Assembly: GCF_900128885.1 (NCBI RefSeq)
Contig: NZ_FQTU01000022.1
Coordinates: forward strand, 1-16,620
Reading direction: 5' to 3'
DNA: 16,620 nt
From: Alkalibacter saccharofermentans DSM 14828
GTDB lineage: Bacteria; Bacillota; Clostridia; Eubacteriales; Alkalibacteraceae
This document shows positions 7,150 through 13,118 of the stretch, piece after piece (position 1 is the stretch's first letter; each line of letters opens with the position of its first letter). The translations under genes were made by a program, and so were the position numbers. The notes beneath the pieces were generated by a model. The model worked only from the letters and a program-made list of their open reading frames with translations, did not search any database and was not told the DNA's origin.

Positions 7150-7941
7150 CTACTTGCCCCTTCTATGTTCAGATAAGATCTTGTATACTACGCCTCTATT
7201 AAGATTAAGGATTTCTGCCGTTTTTCTAATGGACATCCCACCTTTTTGGCTAACTGCCAATATCAGCCTGTCCCGGTGAATGTTATTTTCTTTATACCCA
7301 AGTTCATCCAATTCAATACTGTTTTTTTGCAAATACAACTCTACTTCGCCCCTTATGCGCCTCTCTACGCTTTCCTCCAGATCCATGTAGATGTCGTTGT
7401 TCTCCTCCAGCATATATCTAATGAAACTATCCATCCGGTCATTTCCTGAATTTTCAAAGCTTTTTAGCACTTTGTCAAGAACCACCAGTTTATTCTTCCG
7501 CTCTTTAATATACTCCATATAGCTGCTCCATGGATAATCGCATTGTTTCTCGACAAAACCGCCTATTACCGGATTATTGTGTATGAACCGCATTACCTTT
7601 AGCAAGTCCTTAAAATCTTCGATTGCCTCGCTTTTAAACCGGTCGTAAAAGACCTGGCCACTGACGCAGTGCTTCTTATTGTGATAGGCAGCATACGACA
7701 CGTTTATCCTCTTCATTACTGCAGATATGTCCTCATCCAATTCTTCCACTACAAAATGGGCATGATTGTCCATTATACAGTATGCGTATAGGGTAATGAG
7801 GTTATCCTTAAGAATCCTTGATACGATAGATAGTATCTTTTCCTTGTCTTCATTATCCTTGAATATATCTTTGCCACCGCTTCCCCGGACCAGTATGTGA
7901 TAAAATCTGCTTTTGCTGATCTCTCTTGGATTTCTAGCCAT
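7150..7941 (-). CDS. Y1 (HUH) REP-associated-type transposase with C-terminal HTH
   Basis: This protein belongs to the IS200-like/REP-associated tyrosine transposase family (COG1943 type), single-strand DNA nucleases that act on short hairpins. From the start MARNPREISK (263 residues), the N-terminal domain has the HUH motif DNHAHF (His60, His62) and the family segment MRFIHNNP followed by CDYPWSSY. In most members I know the position before IHxNP is the catalytic tyrosine; here it is Phe119, so activity is uncertain. The C-terminal 45 residues (SIRKTAEILNLNRGVVYKIL) look like a helix-turn-helix domain. The start is chosen because AAAGGTG lies just upstream; an in-frame ATG at 7983 would start inside a palindrome. 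It precedes mcsA by 15 bases in the same orientation, in the usual place of ctsR, and no flanking copy of a full insertion sequence is visible. Confidence 0.88.
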   Translation of the reverse strand: MARNPREISKSRFYHILVRGSGGKDIFKDNEDKEKILSIVSRILKDNLITLYAYCIMDNHAHFVVEELDEDISAVMKRINVSYAAYHNKKHCVSGQVFYDRFKSEAIEDFKDLLKVMRFIHNNPVIGGFVEKQCDYPWSSYMEYIKERKNKLVVLDKVLKSFENSGNDRMDSFIRYMLEENNDIYMDLEESVERRIRGEVELYLQKNSIELDELGYKENNIHRDRLILAVSQKGGMSIRKTAEILNLNRGVVYKILSEHRRGK

Positions 7942-7978
7942 ATTCATCACCTTTCTGACATATCCTTTATTGCTTATT

Positions 7979-8003
7979 GACATTAGGGACGGTTCTTTTT
8001 GTC
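7979..8003. repeat. Imperfect palindrome GGGACGGTTC, candidate transposase site
   Basis: The 25 bases begin GACA and end TGTC, with AGGG facing TTCT inside, so they can form an imperfect hairpin around ACGG. The core GGGACGGTTC followed by a T-run and GTC resembles, from memory, sequences often found next to clostridial REP-associated transposases. It stands 38 bases upstream of the transposase start. Other copies in the genome would support the role; only one is visible in this window. Confidence 0.5.
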
Positions 8004-8009
8004 ACTTCC

Positions 8010-8037
8010 ATTCTATCACATTGAGCCAAAAAGTAAA
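8010..8037 (-). promoter_or_regulatory. Putative promoter of the transposase-mcsA-mcsB-clpC unit
   Basis: Minus strand: TTTACT (8037-8032), 16 bases, then TAGAAT (8015-8010) with an extended TGA immediately before it. The 12-mer TGTGATAGAATG recurs exactly before ptsI (14924-14913). The leader of roughly 60 bases contains the 25-base palindrome. No tandem CtsR heptamer (GGTCAAA) is visible around it. Confidence 0.5.
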
Positions 8038-8038
8038 G

Positions 8039-8075
8039 AAGGGAAAGCTGCAATGCTTATTTGCAGCTTTCCCTT
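8039..8075 (-). terminator. Intrinsic terminator after the EF-G-like gene
   Basis: AAGGGAAAGCTGCA (8039-8052) and its perfect 14-bp complement (8062-8075) enclose a 9-base loop. It starts 11 bases after the EF-G-like stop codon. The minus-strand tail is CTTTACTTTTT, so the U-tract is interrupted but adequate. It separates the EF-G-like gene from the transposase-clpC unit. Confidence 0.85.
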
Positions 8076-8086
8076 AAATTCTACGA

Positions 8087-10162
8087 TTAGTTTTCTTCTT
8101 TTTTTGAAGCTTCGATTACCTTGTCAGCCAAAGCTGTCGGCAGTTCTTCGTACCTTGCGAATGACATTGCAAAATCACCTCTGGCTTGAGTCATGCTTCT
8201 AAGCTCCGTCGCGTATTTGAACATCTCCGCCAATGGAGCTTCTGCCAAGATCTTTTGCTTTCCGCCCTCAACCGGCTCCATTCCCAGTATCCTTCCACGC
8301 TTTTTGTTCAAATCCCCCATGATGTCTCCCATGTAATCTTCGGGAATGGTTATATCAACACTGTAAACAGGTTCTAAAATCACCGGAGAGGCTTCCTTTA
8401 GCCCCTTCTTATACGCTATGGAAGCAGCCATCTTAAATGACATCTCATCTGAATCTACTGCATGGTACGAACCGTCAAACAAAGTAGCCCTGAGTCCCAC
8501 CACAGGATATTTCGCCAGGACCCCTTCTTTAATGCAATCTCTAAGGCCCTTTTCCACTGCAGGTATGAAGTTTCGAGGAACTGCGCCCCCGACCACCTTG
8601 TCCACAAATTCAAAATCTATATCTGTATCTCCGAGGGGCTCAAAGTTGATGTATACGTGTCCGAACTGTCCCCTTCCTCCGGATTGCTTCTTATGCTTGC
8701 CTTCAGATGTAGCCTTGCTCTTGATCGTCTCTCTATAGGGTATCTTTGGGTCCGCTAAGCTTACCTCTATCCCAAATTTGTTTTTAAGCTTCTCGCACAC
8801 TATTTCTATGTGCATTTCACCTAGACCGGAAATAAGAGTCTGCTTGGTCTCTGTATTTCTTTCCACATGAAGAGTCTGATCTTCTTCCTGGAGCTTTGTA
8901 AGGCCGCTTCCGATCTTGTCTTCATCGCCCTTGGACTTTGGTTCTACTCCCAGCGCTATTACAGGGGCAGGAAATACTATGGGATGGAACGCAACCGGAT
9001 CCTTTGGATCGCACAGAGTATCTCCGGTGGTGGTATCCGCAAGTTTTGAAAAAGCTCCTATGTCTCCTGCTTGAAGATTTTCCACCTCTATTTGTTTTTT
9101 CCCTCTAAGTATATATATATGATTTATTTTTTCTTTTTTATTTTTTCCTGTATTTAAAAGCTCCATCCCCGGCCTTAAAGACCCGGATACCACTTTAAAC
9201 AGAGAAAGCCTTCCTACATATGGATCTGCTATCGTCTTGAACACAAAAGCCGAAGTCGAATCCCCAGCGTCGTATTTTTTGACCCCATCATTTCCTTTTG
9301 AGTCTTTGAATGTTTCTCCTTCCGTATCCTCAGGAGATGGGAAATACTCAATGATCATGCTCATCAAAGTCTCAATCCCTGTATTTCTGGTTCCAGATGC
9401 GCACAGAACAGGTATCAATTCTCCTTCAAGGACTCCTTTTCTGAGCCCTGCGTGTATCTCAGCATTTGTCAGCTCTTCCCCGGCAAAATACTTTTCCATT
9501 AAGCTTTCGTCCGATTGTGCAACCGATTCCATTATCATTTCTCTAAATGGTTCGATTTCAGGCTTCATCCCCTCCGGAACATCCATGTCGAAGCATCTGT
9601 CTCCCTTTCTCTCTCTGCCCTTCATATCTACCACATTTATTACCCCGTTAAAGTCAAGCCCTTCTCCGTAAGGTATTTCAAAAGGCACTATCTTATTACC
9701 AAACTTCTCTTTGAGCTCATCCATTATTTTCTCAAAACGGACATTTTCCCTGTCCATTTTGTTTACGACCAATATTGCAGGGATGTTCCGCTTGCTTACC
9801 ATTTCCCATGACTTTTCCGTGCCGACTTCAATTCCCGACAAGGCATCCAATACCAAAACCGCTCCATCAGCCACCCTCAAAGAACTGACGCTCTCACCTA
9901 AAAAATCAAAATATCCCGGAACATCTATTATATTTATCTTATGGCCTCCATATTCCAATGGTACCGATGCTGCGTTTATGGATATTATTCGCTTTGCTTC
10001 CTCGCTGTCATAATCTGAAATCGTGTTTCCGTCTTCAACCCTGCCCATCCTGTCGATAATTCCTGCATTATAAGCCATAGCTTCTGTCAAAGTAGTCTTT
10101 CCGCTGCCGCTGTGACCTAGAACTGCTACATTTCTGATATTGCTCGTTGGATACGTTTTCAT
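8087..10162 (-). CDS. EF-G-like translational GTPase (FusA2/EF-G2 family)
   Basis: The 691-residue protein has the full EF-G architecture: G domain with P-loop GHSGSGKT (16-23), DVPG (80-83) and NKMD (134-137); domain II (about 305-390); domain III; domain IV with GGRGQFGHV; and domain V with GDLNKKRGRILGMEP. It is not the main elongation factor. The histidine after DxPG that positions water in EF-G and EF-Tu is Tyr84 (DVPGYFDF), and the switch I sequence is RIISIN rather than RGITI. This matches the FusA2/EF-G2 paralogue group, whose role is unsettled and whose ribosome-stimulated GTPase activity is reported as weak or absent in mycobacteria. It is a single-gene unit between two terminators, not next to rpsL/rpsG/tuf. 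GGGGGAG lies 5 bases before the ATG. Confidence 0.93.
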   Translation of the reverse strand: MKTYPTSNIRNVAVLGHSGSGKTTLTEAMAYNAGIIDRMGRVEDGNTISDYDSEEAKRIISINAASVPLEYGGHKINIIDVPGYFDFLGESVSSLRVADGAVLVLDALSGIEVGTEKSWEMVSKRNIPAILVVNKMDRENVRFEKIMDELKEKFGNKIVPFEIPYGEGLDFNGVINVVDMKGRERKGDRCFDMDVPEGMKPEIEPFREMIMESVAQSDESLMEKYFAGEELTNAEIHAGLRKGVLEGELIPVLCASGTRNTGIETLMSMIIEYFPSPEDTEGETFKDSKGNDGVKKYDAGDSTSAFVFKTIADPYVGRLSLFKVVSGSLRPGMELLNTGKNKKEKINHIYILRGKKQIEVENLQAGDIGAFSKLADTTTGDTLCDPKDPVAFHPIVFPAPVIALGVEPKSKGDEDKIGSGLTKLQEEDQTLHVERNTETKQTLISGLGEMHIEIVCEKLKNKFGIEVSLADPKIPYRETIKSKATSEGKHKKQSGGRGQFGHVYINFEPLGDTDIDFEFVDKVVGGAVPRNFIPAVEKGLRDCIKEGVLAKYPVVGLRATLFDGSYHAVDSDEMSFKMAASIAYKKGLKEASPVILEPVYSVDITIPEDYMGDIMGDLNKKRGRILGMEPVEGGKQKILAEAPLAEMFKYATELRSMTQARGDFAMSFARYEELPTALADKVIEASKKEEN

Positions 10163-10191
10163 TGTTGCTCCCCCTCGCTATTGGAATTTAT

Positions 10192-10219
10192 TTTGTATAC
10201 ATATCCCTGTTACATGCAA
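10192..10219 (-). promoter_or_regulatory. Weak promoter candidate for the EF-G-like gene
   Basis: Minus strand: TTGCAT (10219-10214), 16 bases, TACAAA (10197-10192), about 30 bases before the start codon. A TATAAT-like sequence also lies further upstream near 10245-10255 but without a clear -35 box. The region 10163-10295 is very AT-rich and holds no gene. Confidence 0.3.
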
Positions 10220-10295
10220 AGAAACATCTGCTATTATTTTATTATAAATCTATCTGATTTTCTATTTAATTTGTGCAAATAATATATATTTATTT

Positions 10296-10330
10296 AAAAA
10301 GCAAAAGCTCGCTGGGGGCTCTTGCTTTTT
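10296..10330 (-). terminator. Intrinsic terminator overlapping the sigB stop codon
   Basis: On the minus strand AAAAAGCAAGAGC (10330-10318) pairs over 13 bp, with one G-U pair, with GCTTTTGCTTTTT (10308-10296) around a 9-base loop. The hairpin begins within the TAA stop codon of the sigma factor gene and the 3' arm ends in a run of five T. It closes the ytxH-to-sigB operon. Confidence 0.9.
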
Positions 10331-11111
10331 ATGTAGTAATTTTCTCTCTTAATTTTTTGATTATTTTTTTCTCAAGTCGGGATATGGTCATCTGAGACAC
10401 GCCCAGATCATGTGCTATCTCGCTTTGGCTCTTATTGTTATAATACCTGTCCACAATGATTTTCTTGTCGTAATCATCCATTTCCTCAAAAATGTTCTTT
10501 ATCAGATCCTTATCCTCTATTTCAGTCATATGCTGATCTTCAATGCCGAGAACTTCAAAAAGGGAAAGGTCGTTTTCATCCTTGGAATTGCTAATTCTTA
10601 CATCCAGTGAGGTAGGAGAGTAAGCGTAGCTTCCTTCCATTGCCTCAATTACATCTTCTTCGGGGATATCTAGATATGATGCAATGTCTTTAATTGTGGG
10701 CATCCGCATAAGTTTGTGCTGAAGATGGTCTTTCGACATATTTATCTTTCGAGACAGTTCCTGAATCCTTCTTGGTACCTTGATTATCCACTCCTTGTCC
10801 CTAAAATATTTTTTTATTTCCCCTAGAATCGTTGGCGTCGCAAAGCTGGAAAACTCATACCCTTTAGATGGATCGTACCTTTCGATTGCATAAATAAGAC
10901 CCAAGCTCGCTACTTGGTAAATATCTTCAAAATCTACGCCTTTATTTATATATTTTTTTGATAATATTTCAGGAATATACATGAATTCTTTAAAAATCCG
11001 GTTTCGAATCTCAATGTCTTTTGTAGCTATATATTGCTGAAAAAGCTCTTCAATGTACTTTTTTCTGTCCTGATTCTTTACATTAACTTTTCCCGAGGCT
11101 TCCTTAACCAT
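10329..11111 (-). CDS. sigB: SigB-type general stress sigma factor
   Basis: This is a 260-residue alternative sigma-70 factor. Region 2 covers about 45-110 (DFEDIYQVASLGLIYAIERYD, then FSSFATPTILGEIKKYFRDK). Region 3 starts at VPRRIQELSRKIN (112-124). Region 4 covers about 205-257, with the helix-turn-helix SQSEIAHDLGVSQMTISRLE (229-248). FATPTI rather than a YAVPMI-type segment favours SigB over the sporulation factor SigF. It follows rsbV and rsbW, its predicted antagonist and anti-sigma factor, with only a 3-base gap to rsbW; its ribosome binding site GAGGAG lies in the last codons of rsbW. The operon has a SigB-type promoter before ytxH, so positive autoregulation is likely. Confidence 0.93.
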   Translation of the reverse strand: MVKEASGKVNVKNQDRKKYIEELFQQYIATKDIEIRNRIFKEFMYIPEILSKKYINKGVDFEDIYQVASLGLIYAIERYDPSKGYEFSSFATPTILGEIKKYFRDKEWIIKVPRRIQELSRKINMSKDHLQHKLMRMPTIKDIASYLDIPEEDVIEAMEGSYAYSPTSLDVRISNSKDENDLSLFEVLGIEDQHMTEIEDKDLIKNIFEEMDDYDKKIIVDRYYNNKSQSEIAHDLGVSQMTISRLEKKIIKKLREKITT

Positions 11112-11114
11112 ATA

Positions 11115-11543
11115 TTACTCCTCTAATTGTTTTATCATTCGGACAATCGTTCCACTATTCTCCAGACTTTTTACTTCTACTTCGTCCATCAACGTTTTGA
11201 TTATGTAGAGACCAAGCCCGTTTTCTTTTGGATTGTCAAAATCTGGAGCCTCTAATGCTTCAAAATCAAAGCCTATCCCCTTGTCGCAAACATCTATGAT
11301 CAGCCTGTCTCCATTTACTATGTAGTCTACGTTATAACTGTCCTGAGCAATTCTGCATCCATGCTTCATCGCATTCGTACATGCTTCAGAAACTGCAACT
11401 TTCAGATCCTCTATGGCATCTACAGTAAAGCCCATCTTGTTTGCAATGCCTGACAATGTAAGACGGGCTACGCTGACAAATTCCGGTATGCCGGGAAGTG
11501 TTAATGAAATTTTAACTGCATCCTCTTTGGTTTGTAATTCCAT
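11115..11543 (-). CDS. rsbW: Anti-sigma factor kinase RsbW
   Basis: RsbW binds and inhibits SigB, and also phosphorylates RsbV to inactivate it. The 142-residue product has the GHKL ATPase signature: N box EDLKVAVSEACTNAMKHG, G1 box DKGIGFDF and G2 box GLGLYIIKTLMDEV. The segment RLTLSGIA before the N box is the usual RsbW/SpoIIAB dimer-sigma interface region. I chose the ATG giving MELQTKEDAV because GGAGG lies 11 bases upstream; an upstream in-frame ATG at 11561 has no ribosome binding site and itself overlaps that GGAGG. The gene lies between rsbV and sigB, the standard partner-switch order. Confidence 0.93.
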   Translation of the reverse strand: MELQTKEDAVKISLTLPGIPEFVSVARLTLSGIANKMGFTVDAIEDLKVAVSEACTNAMKHGCRIAQDSYNVDYIVNGDRLIIDVCDKGIGFDFEALEAPDFDNPKENGLGLYIIKTLMDEVEVKSLENSGTIVRMIKQLEE

Positions 11544-11563
11544 ATTATTTTTTTCCTCCATAT

Positions 11564-11863
11564 TTATTCAGTAACAAAAATTTTACTCAGTCCAGTGATA
11601 TCAAATAATCTCGATACGTTGGACTTCATATTTATTACTTTAATAACCGCATCAGGATGTTTTCCCTTTACCCCTATCAAAGCACCCAGCCCCGTACTGT
11701 CGATATAGTCAAGTCTTTCCAAGTCGAACACGATCTCTTTTCCTTTGATTTCGTTGACTTCATCCATTTTGTTCTTCAACATGTCTACCGTGTAGATATC
11801 GACTTCGCCTATCAGCGCTACTTCAAGCCTATCTTTTTCGTTGTTAATACTAATTGACAGCAT
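11564..11863 (-). CDS. rsbV: Anti-anti-sigma factor RsbV (STAS domain)
   Basis: RsbV frees SigB by binding RsbW when unphosphorylated. The 99-residue protein is a single STAS domain with the phosphorylation loop YIDSTGLGAL; Ser56 is the predicted phospho-acceptor, the position known from B. subtilis RsbV. The N-terminal strand LEVALIGEVDIYT fits the family. GGGAGG stands 12 bases before the ATG, a long spacing that may lower its translation. The upstream gap of 61 bases holds a perfect 11-bp hairpin but no clear promoter, so transcription probably comes from the ytxH promoter. No RsbU-type phosphatase or RsbX is in the window. Confidence 0.93.
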   Translation of the reverse strand: MLSISINNEKDRLEVALIGEVDIYTVDMLKNKMDEVNEIKGKEIVFDLERLDYIDSTGLGALIGVKGKHPDAVIKVINMKSNVSRLFDITGLSKIFVTE

Positions 11864-11890
11864 CTCTTTCTATTTCCTCCCGACACAAGT

Positions 11891-11917
11891 TTTGAGGAAA
11901 CTCAAAGTTTCCTCAAA
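11891..11917 (-). terminator. Perfect 11-bp hairpin without U-tract before rsbV
   Basis: TTTGAGGAAAC (11891-11901) and its exact complement (11907-11917) enclose a 5-base loop between the DUF948 gene and rsbV. The minus-strand continuation is AACTTGTG, which is not a U-run, so it is not a classic intrinsic terminator. It may be an attenuator, an mRNA-processing or stabilising element, or a protein-binding palindrome. Confidence 0.45.
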
Positions 11918-11924
11918 TCTTCTC

Positions 11925-12293
11925 TTACTTTTTACTCGATTTTCGATTCATTATCTTTACAATTGCATGTGCAAAATTCACTGTCTTAAGAAGCGGTGAT
12001 AAAATGTAATTCTTTGTCGTCTTGACTGTCTTTTCTACATTGATCACCGACTTCTTCAGCGACTCCACGGATTCCTGAACATCCTCTACTACCATGGAGG
12101 AGTTTTTTGTAATTGTTTCAATCTCGGCCACTATAAGCTCGATGGCTTTCCTATTGTCCTCAATTATGTAGTTTACATCCTCCATCGTCTTAGCAAGTCG
12201 CTTTAAAGTCATGGCTAGGTAAATCGCACCGATAACGAAGGCGACTCCTATCAGGAGTATTCCCGCCTCCCATAAGCTAGCTTCCTGAAACAT
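11925..12293 (-). CDS. DUF948 membrane protein (YtxG-like)
   Basis: The 122-residue protein has one N-terminal membrane segment (about residues 9-29, ILLIGVAFVIGAIYLAM), then a long amphipathic helical stretch (about 33-105) rich in I/V/K/E that is likely coiled coil, and a basic tail (KIMNRKSSKK). This is the layout of the DUF948/YtxG family of general stress proteins, whose molecular role is unknown. GAGGGTGG lies just upstream of the ATG. It follows ytxH by 23 bases and precedes rsbV by 61. In B. subtilis ytxG and ytxH are SigB-dependent neighbours, though not joined to sigB itself, which supports the assignment. Confidence 0.85.
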   Translation of the reverse strand: MFQEASLWEAGILLIGVAFVIGAIYLAMTLKRLAKTMEDVNYIIEDNRKAIELIVAEIETITKNSSMVVEDVQESVESLKKSVINVEKTVKTTKNYILSPLLKTVNFAHAIVKIMNRKSSKK

Positions 12294-12316
12294 TCATACC
12301 ACCCTCATTTCGGTCG

Positions 12317-12700
12317 TTATAATTCTTTAAATTCATCAATCGTTTCTTCTGCCTCTTCACCAAGCCCTTCAGCTTCGTCTTCGAGTTCATCCATCGCTTC
12401 TTCGATGGATCCTTTTACTTCCTCCAGTTTTCCTTCGAGGGTTTTTTTGTAGCCGGATACCTTGTCCCCTACCTTTTCGCTTAAGTCCTCGACTTTTTTC
12501 TCAAGGCTTTCTTTGTAAGTACCTGCTTGTTCCATGGCTTCGCTGCTAAAATCCTTGACATTGTCCGCAAAGTCATCACCTAAGTCTTTGAGTTTCTTCA
12601 TGGTGTCTTTGCCGGATTCAGGAGCAAGCAATATACCTGCCAGGCCTCCGATGATAGTTCCTATTAACACTCCGCTTAAAAAATTTGTACTTTTAGACAT
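12317..12700 (-). CDS. ytxH: YtxH-family general stress protein
   Basis: The 127-residue product has the YtxH signature at its N-terminus: a glycine-rich membrane-like segment FLSGVLIGTIIGGLAGILLAP (7-27) followed by ESGKDTMKKLKD. The rest is a highly charged, probably helical/coiled-coil region ending in a strongly acidic tail (EDEAEGLGEEAEETIDEFKEL). The biochemical role of the family is unknown; in Bacillus it belongs to the SigB/SigH stress regulon. It is the first gene of the operon leading to sigB, about 42 bases downstream of the SigB-type promoter. GAGGAGGG precedes the ATG by about 6 bases. Confidence 0.9.
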   Translation of the reverse strand: MSKSTNFLSGVLIGTIIGGLAGILLAPESGKDTMKKLKDLGDDFADNVKDFSSEAMEQAGTYKESLEKKVEDLSEKVGDKVSGYKKTLEGKLEEVKGSIEEAMDELEDEAEGLGEEAEETIDEFKEL

Positions 12701-12741
12701 AACGTACCCTCCTCGAATTTGCTCGTATTTATTTTATATTA

Positions 12742-12766
12742 ATACCCACTTAGTTTTAGCCTAAAC
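12742..12766 (-). promoter_or_regulatory. SigB-type promoter of the ytxH-sigB operon
   Basis: Minus strand: GTTTAG (12766-12761), a 13-base spacer (12760-12748), then GGGTAT (12747-12742). The B. subtilis SigB consensus is GTTTAA-N12-15-GGGTAT, so 11 of 12 box positions agree. It lies about 40 bases before the ytxH start and downstream of the ptsH terminator. No good SigA-type promoter is obvious in the same gap. Confidence 0.88.
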
Positions 12767-12800
12767 AGATTATTTGCAATACAAAACAAGGTTTCTTAAA

Positions 12801-12830
12801 AAGAAAAACCCGCTTTAACAAACGGGTTTT
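12801..12830 (-). terminator. Intrinsic terminator after ptsH
   Basis: On the minus strand AAAACCCG (12830-12823) and CGGGTTTT (12812-12805) form an 8-bp stem around a 10-base loop, followed by a TTCTTTTT-type tail. It begins 6 bases after the ptsH stop codon and separates the pts genes from the stress operon. Confidence 0.9.
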
Positions 12831-12836
12831 CACTGA

Positions 12837-13103
12837 TTAATCTTCGCCGAACTTACTTTCAACCAATGCTACTAGAGAATCAACAGCTGCTTGAGCATCT
12901 TCACCTTCAGCTTCGATTGTAAGGACCGTACCTTTAGAAATTCCTCCGGCCATAATTCCCATGATGCTCTTTGCGTTTATTTTCTTTCCGTCTTTGATTA
13001 CATTAACCTCAGACTTGTACTTTCCTGCTTCTTGAACGAACATTGACGCTGGTCTAGCGTGCAGCCCTGTTGCATTTGAAATTGTTACTTCTTTACTTGC
13101 CAT
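12837..13103 (-). CDS. ptsH: Phosphocarrier protein HPr
   Basis: HPr passes phosphate from enzyme I to sugar-specific EIIA domains. The 88 residues match the family length. The active-site loop ATGLHARPAS gives His15 (enzyme I-dependent site). KINAKSIMGIMAGG gives Ser46, the site used by HPr kinase/phosphorylase in Firmicutes, so HPr-Ser-P with CcpA control is expected. AGGAGGAAAGAAAAATT leads to the ATG. The gene follows ptsI by 15 bases and ends at an intrinsic terminator, so ptsI-ptsH is a two-gene unit in the reverse of the common ptsH-ptsI order. Confidence 0.97.
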   Translation of the reverse strand: MASKEVTISNATGLHARPASMFVQEAGKYKSEVNVIKDGKKINAKSIMGIMAGGISKGTVLTIEAEGEDAQAAVDSLVALVESKFGED

Positions 13104-13118
13104 AATTTTTCTTTCCTC

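Noticed and set aside
10329..11863. Sporulation operon spoIIAA-spoIIAB-sigF
   Set aside because: Same architecture, but the sigma factor has FATPTILGEIKKYFRDK of the SigB type, and the ytxH neighbours and the SigB-type promoter favour the stress system.
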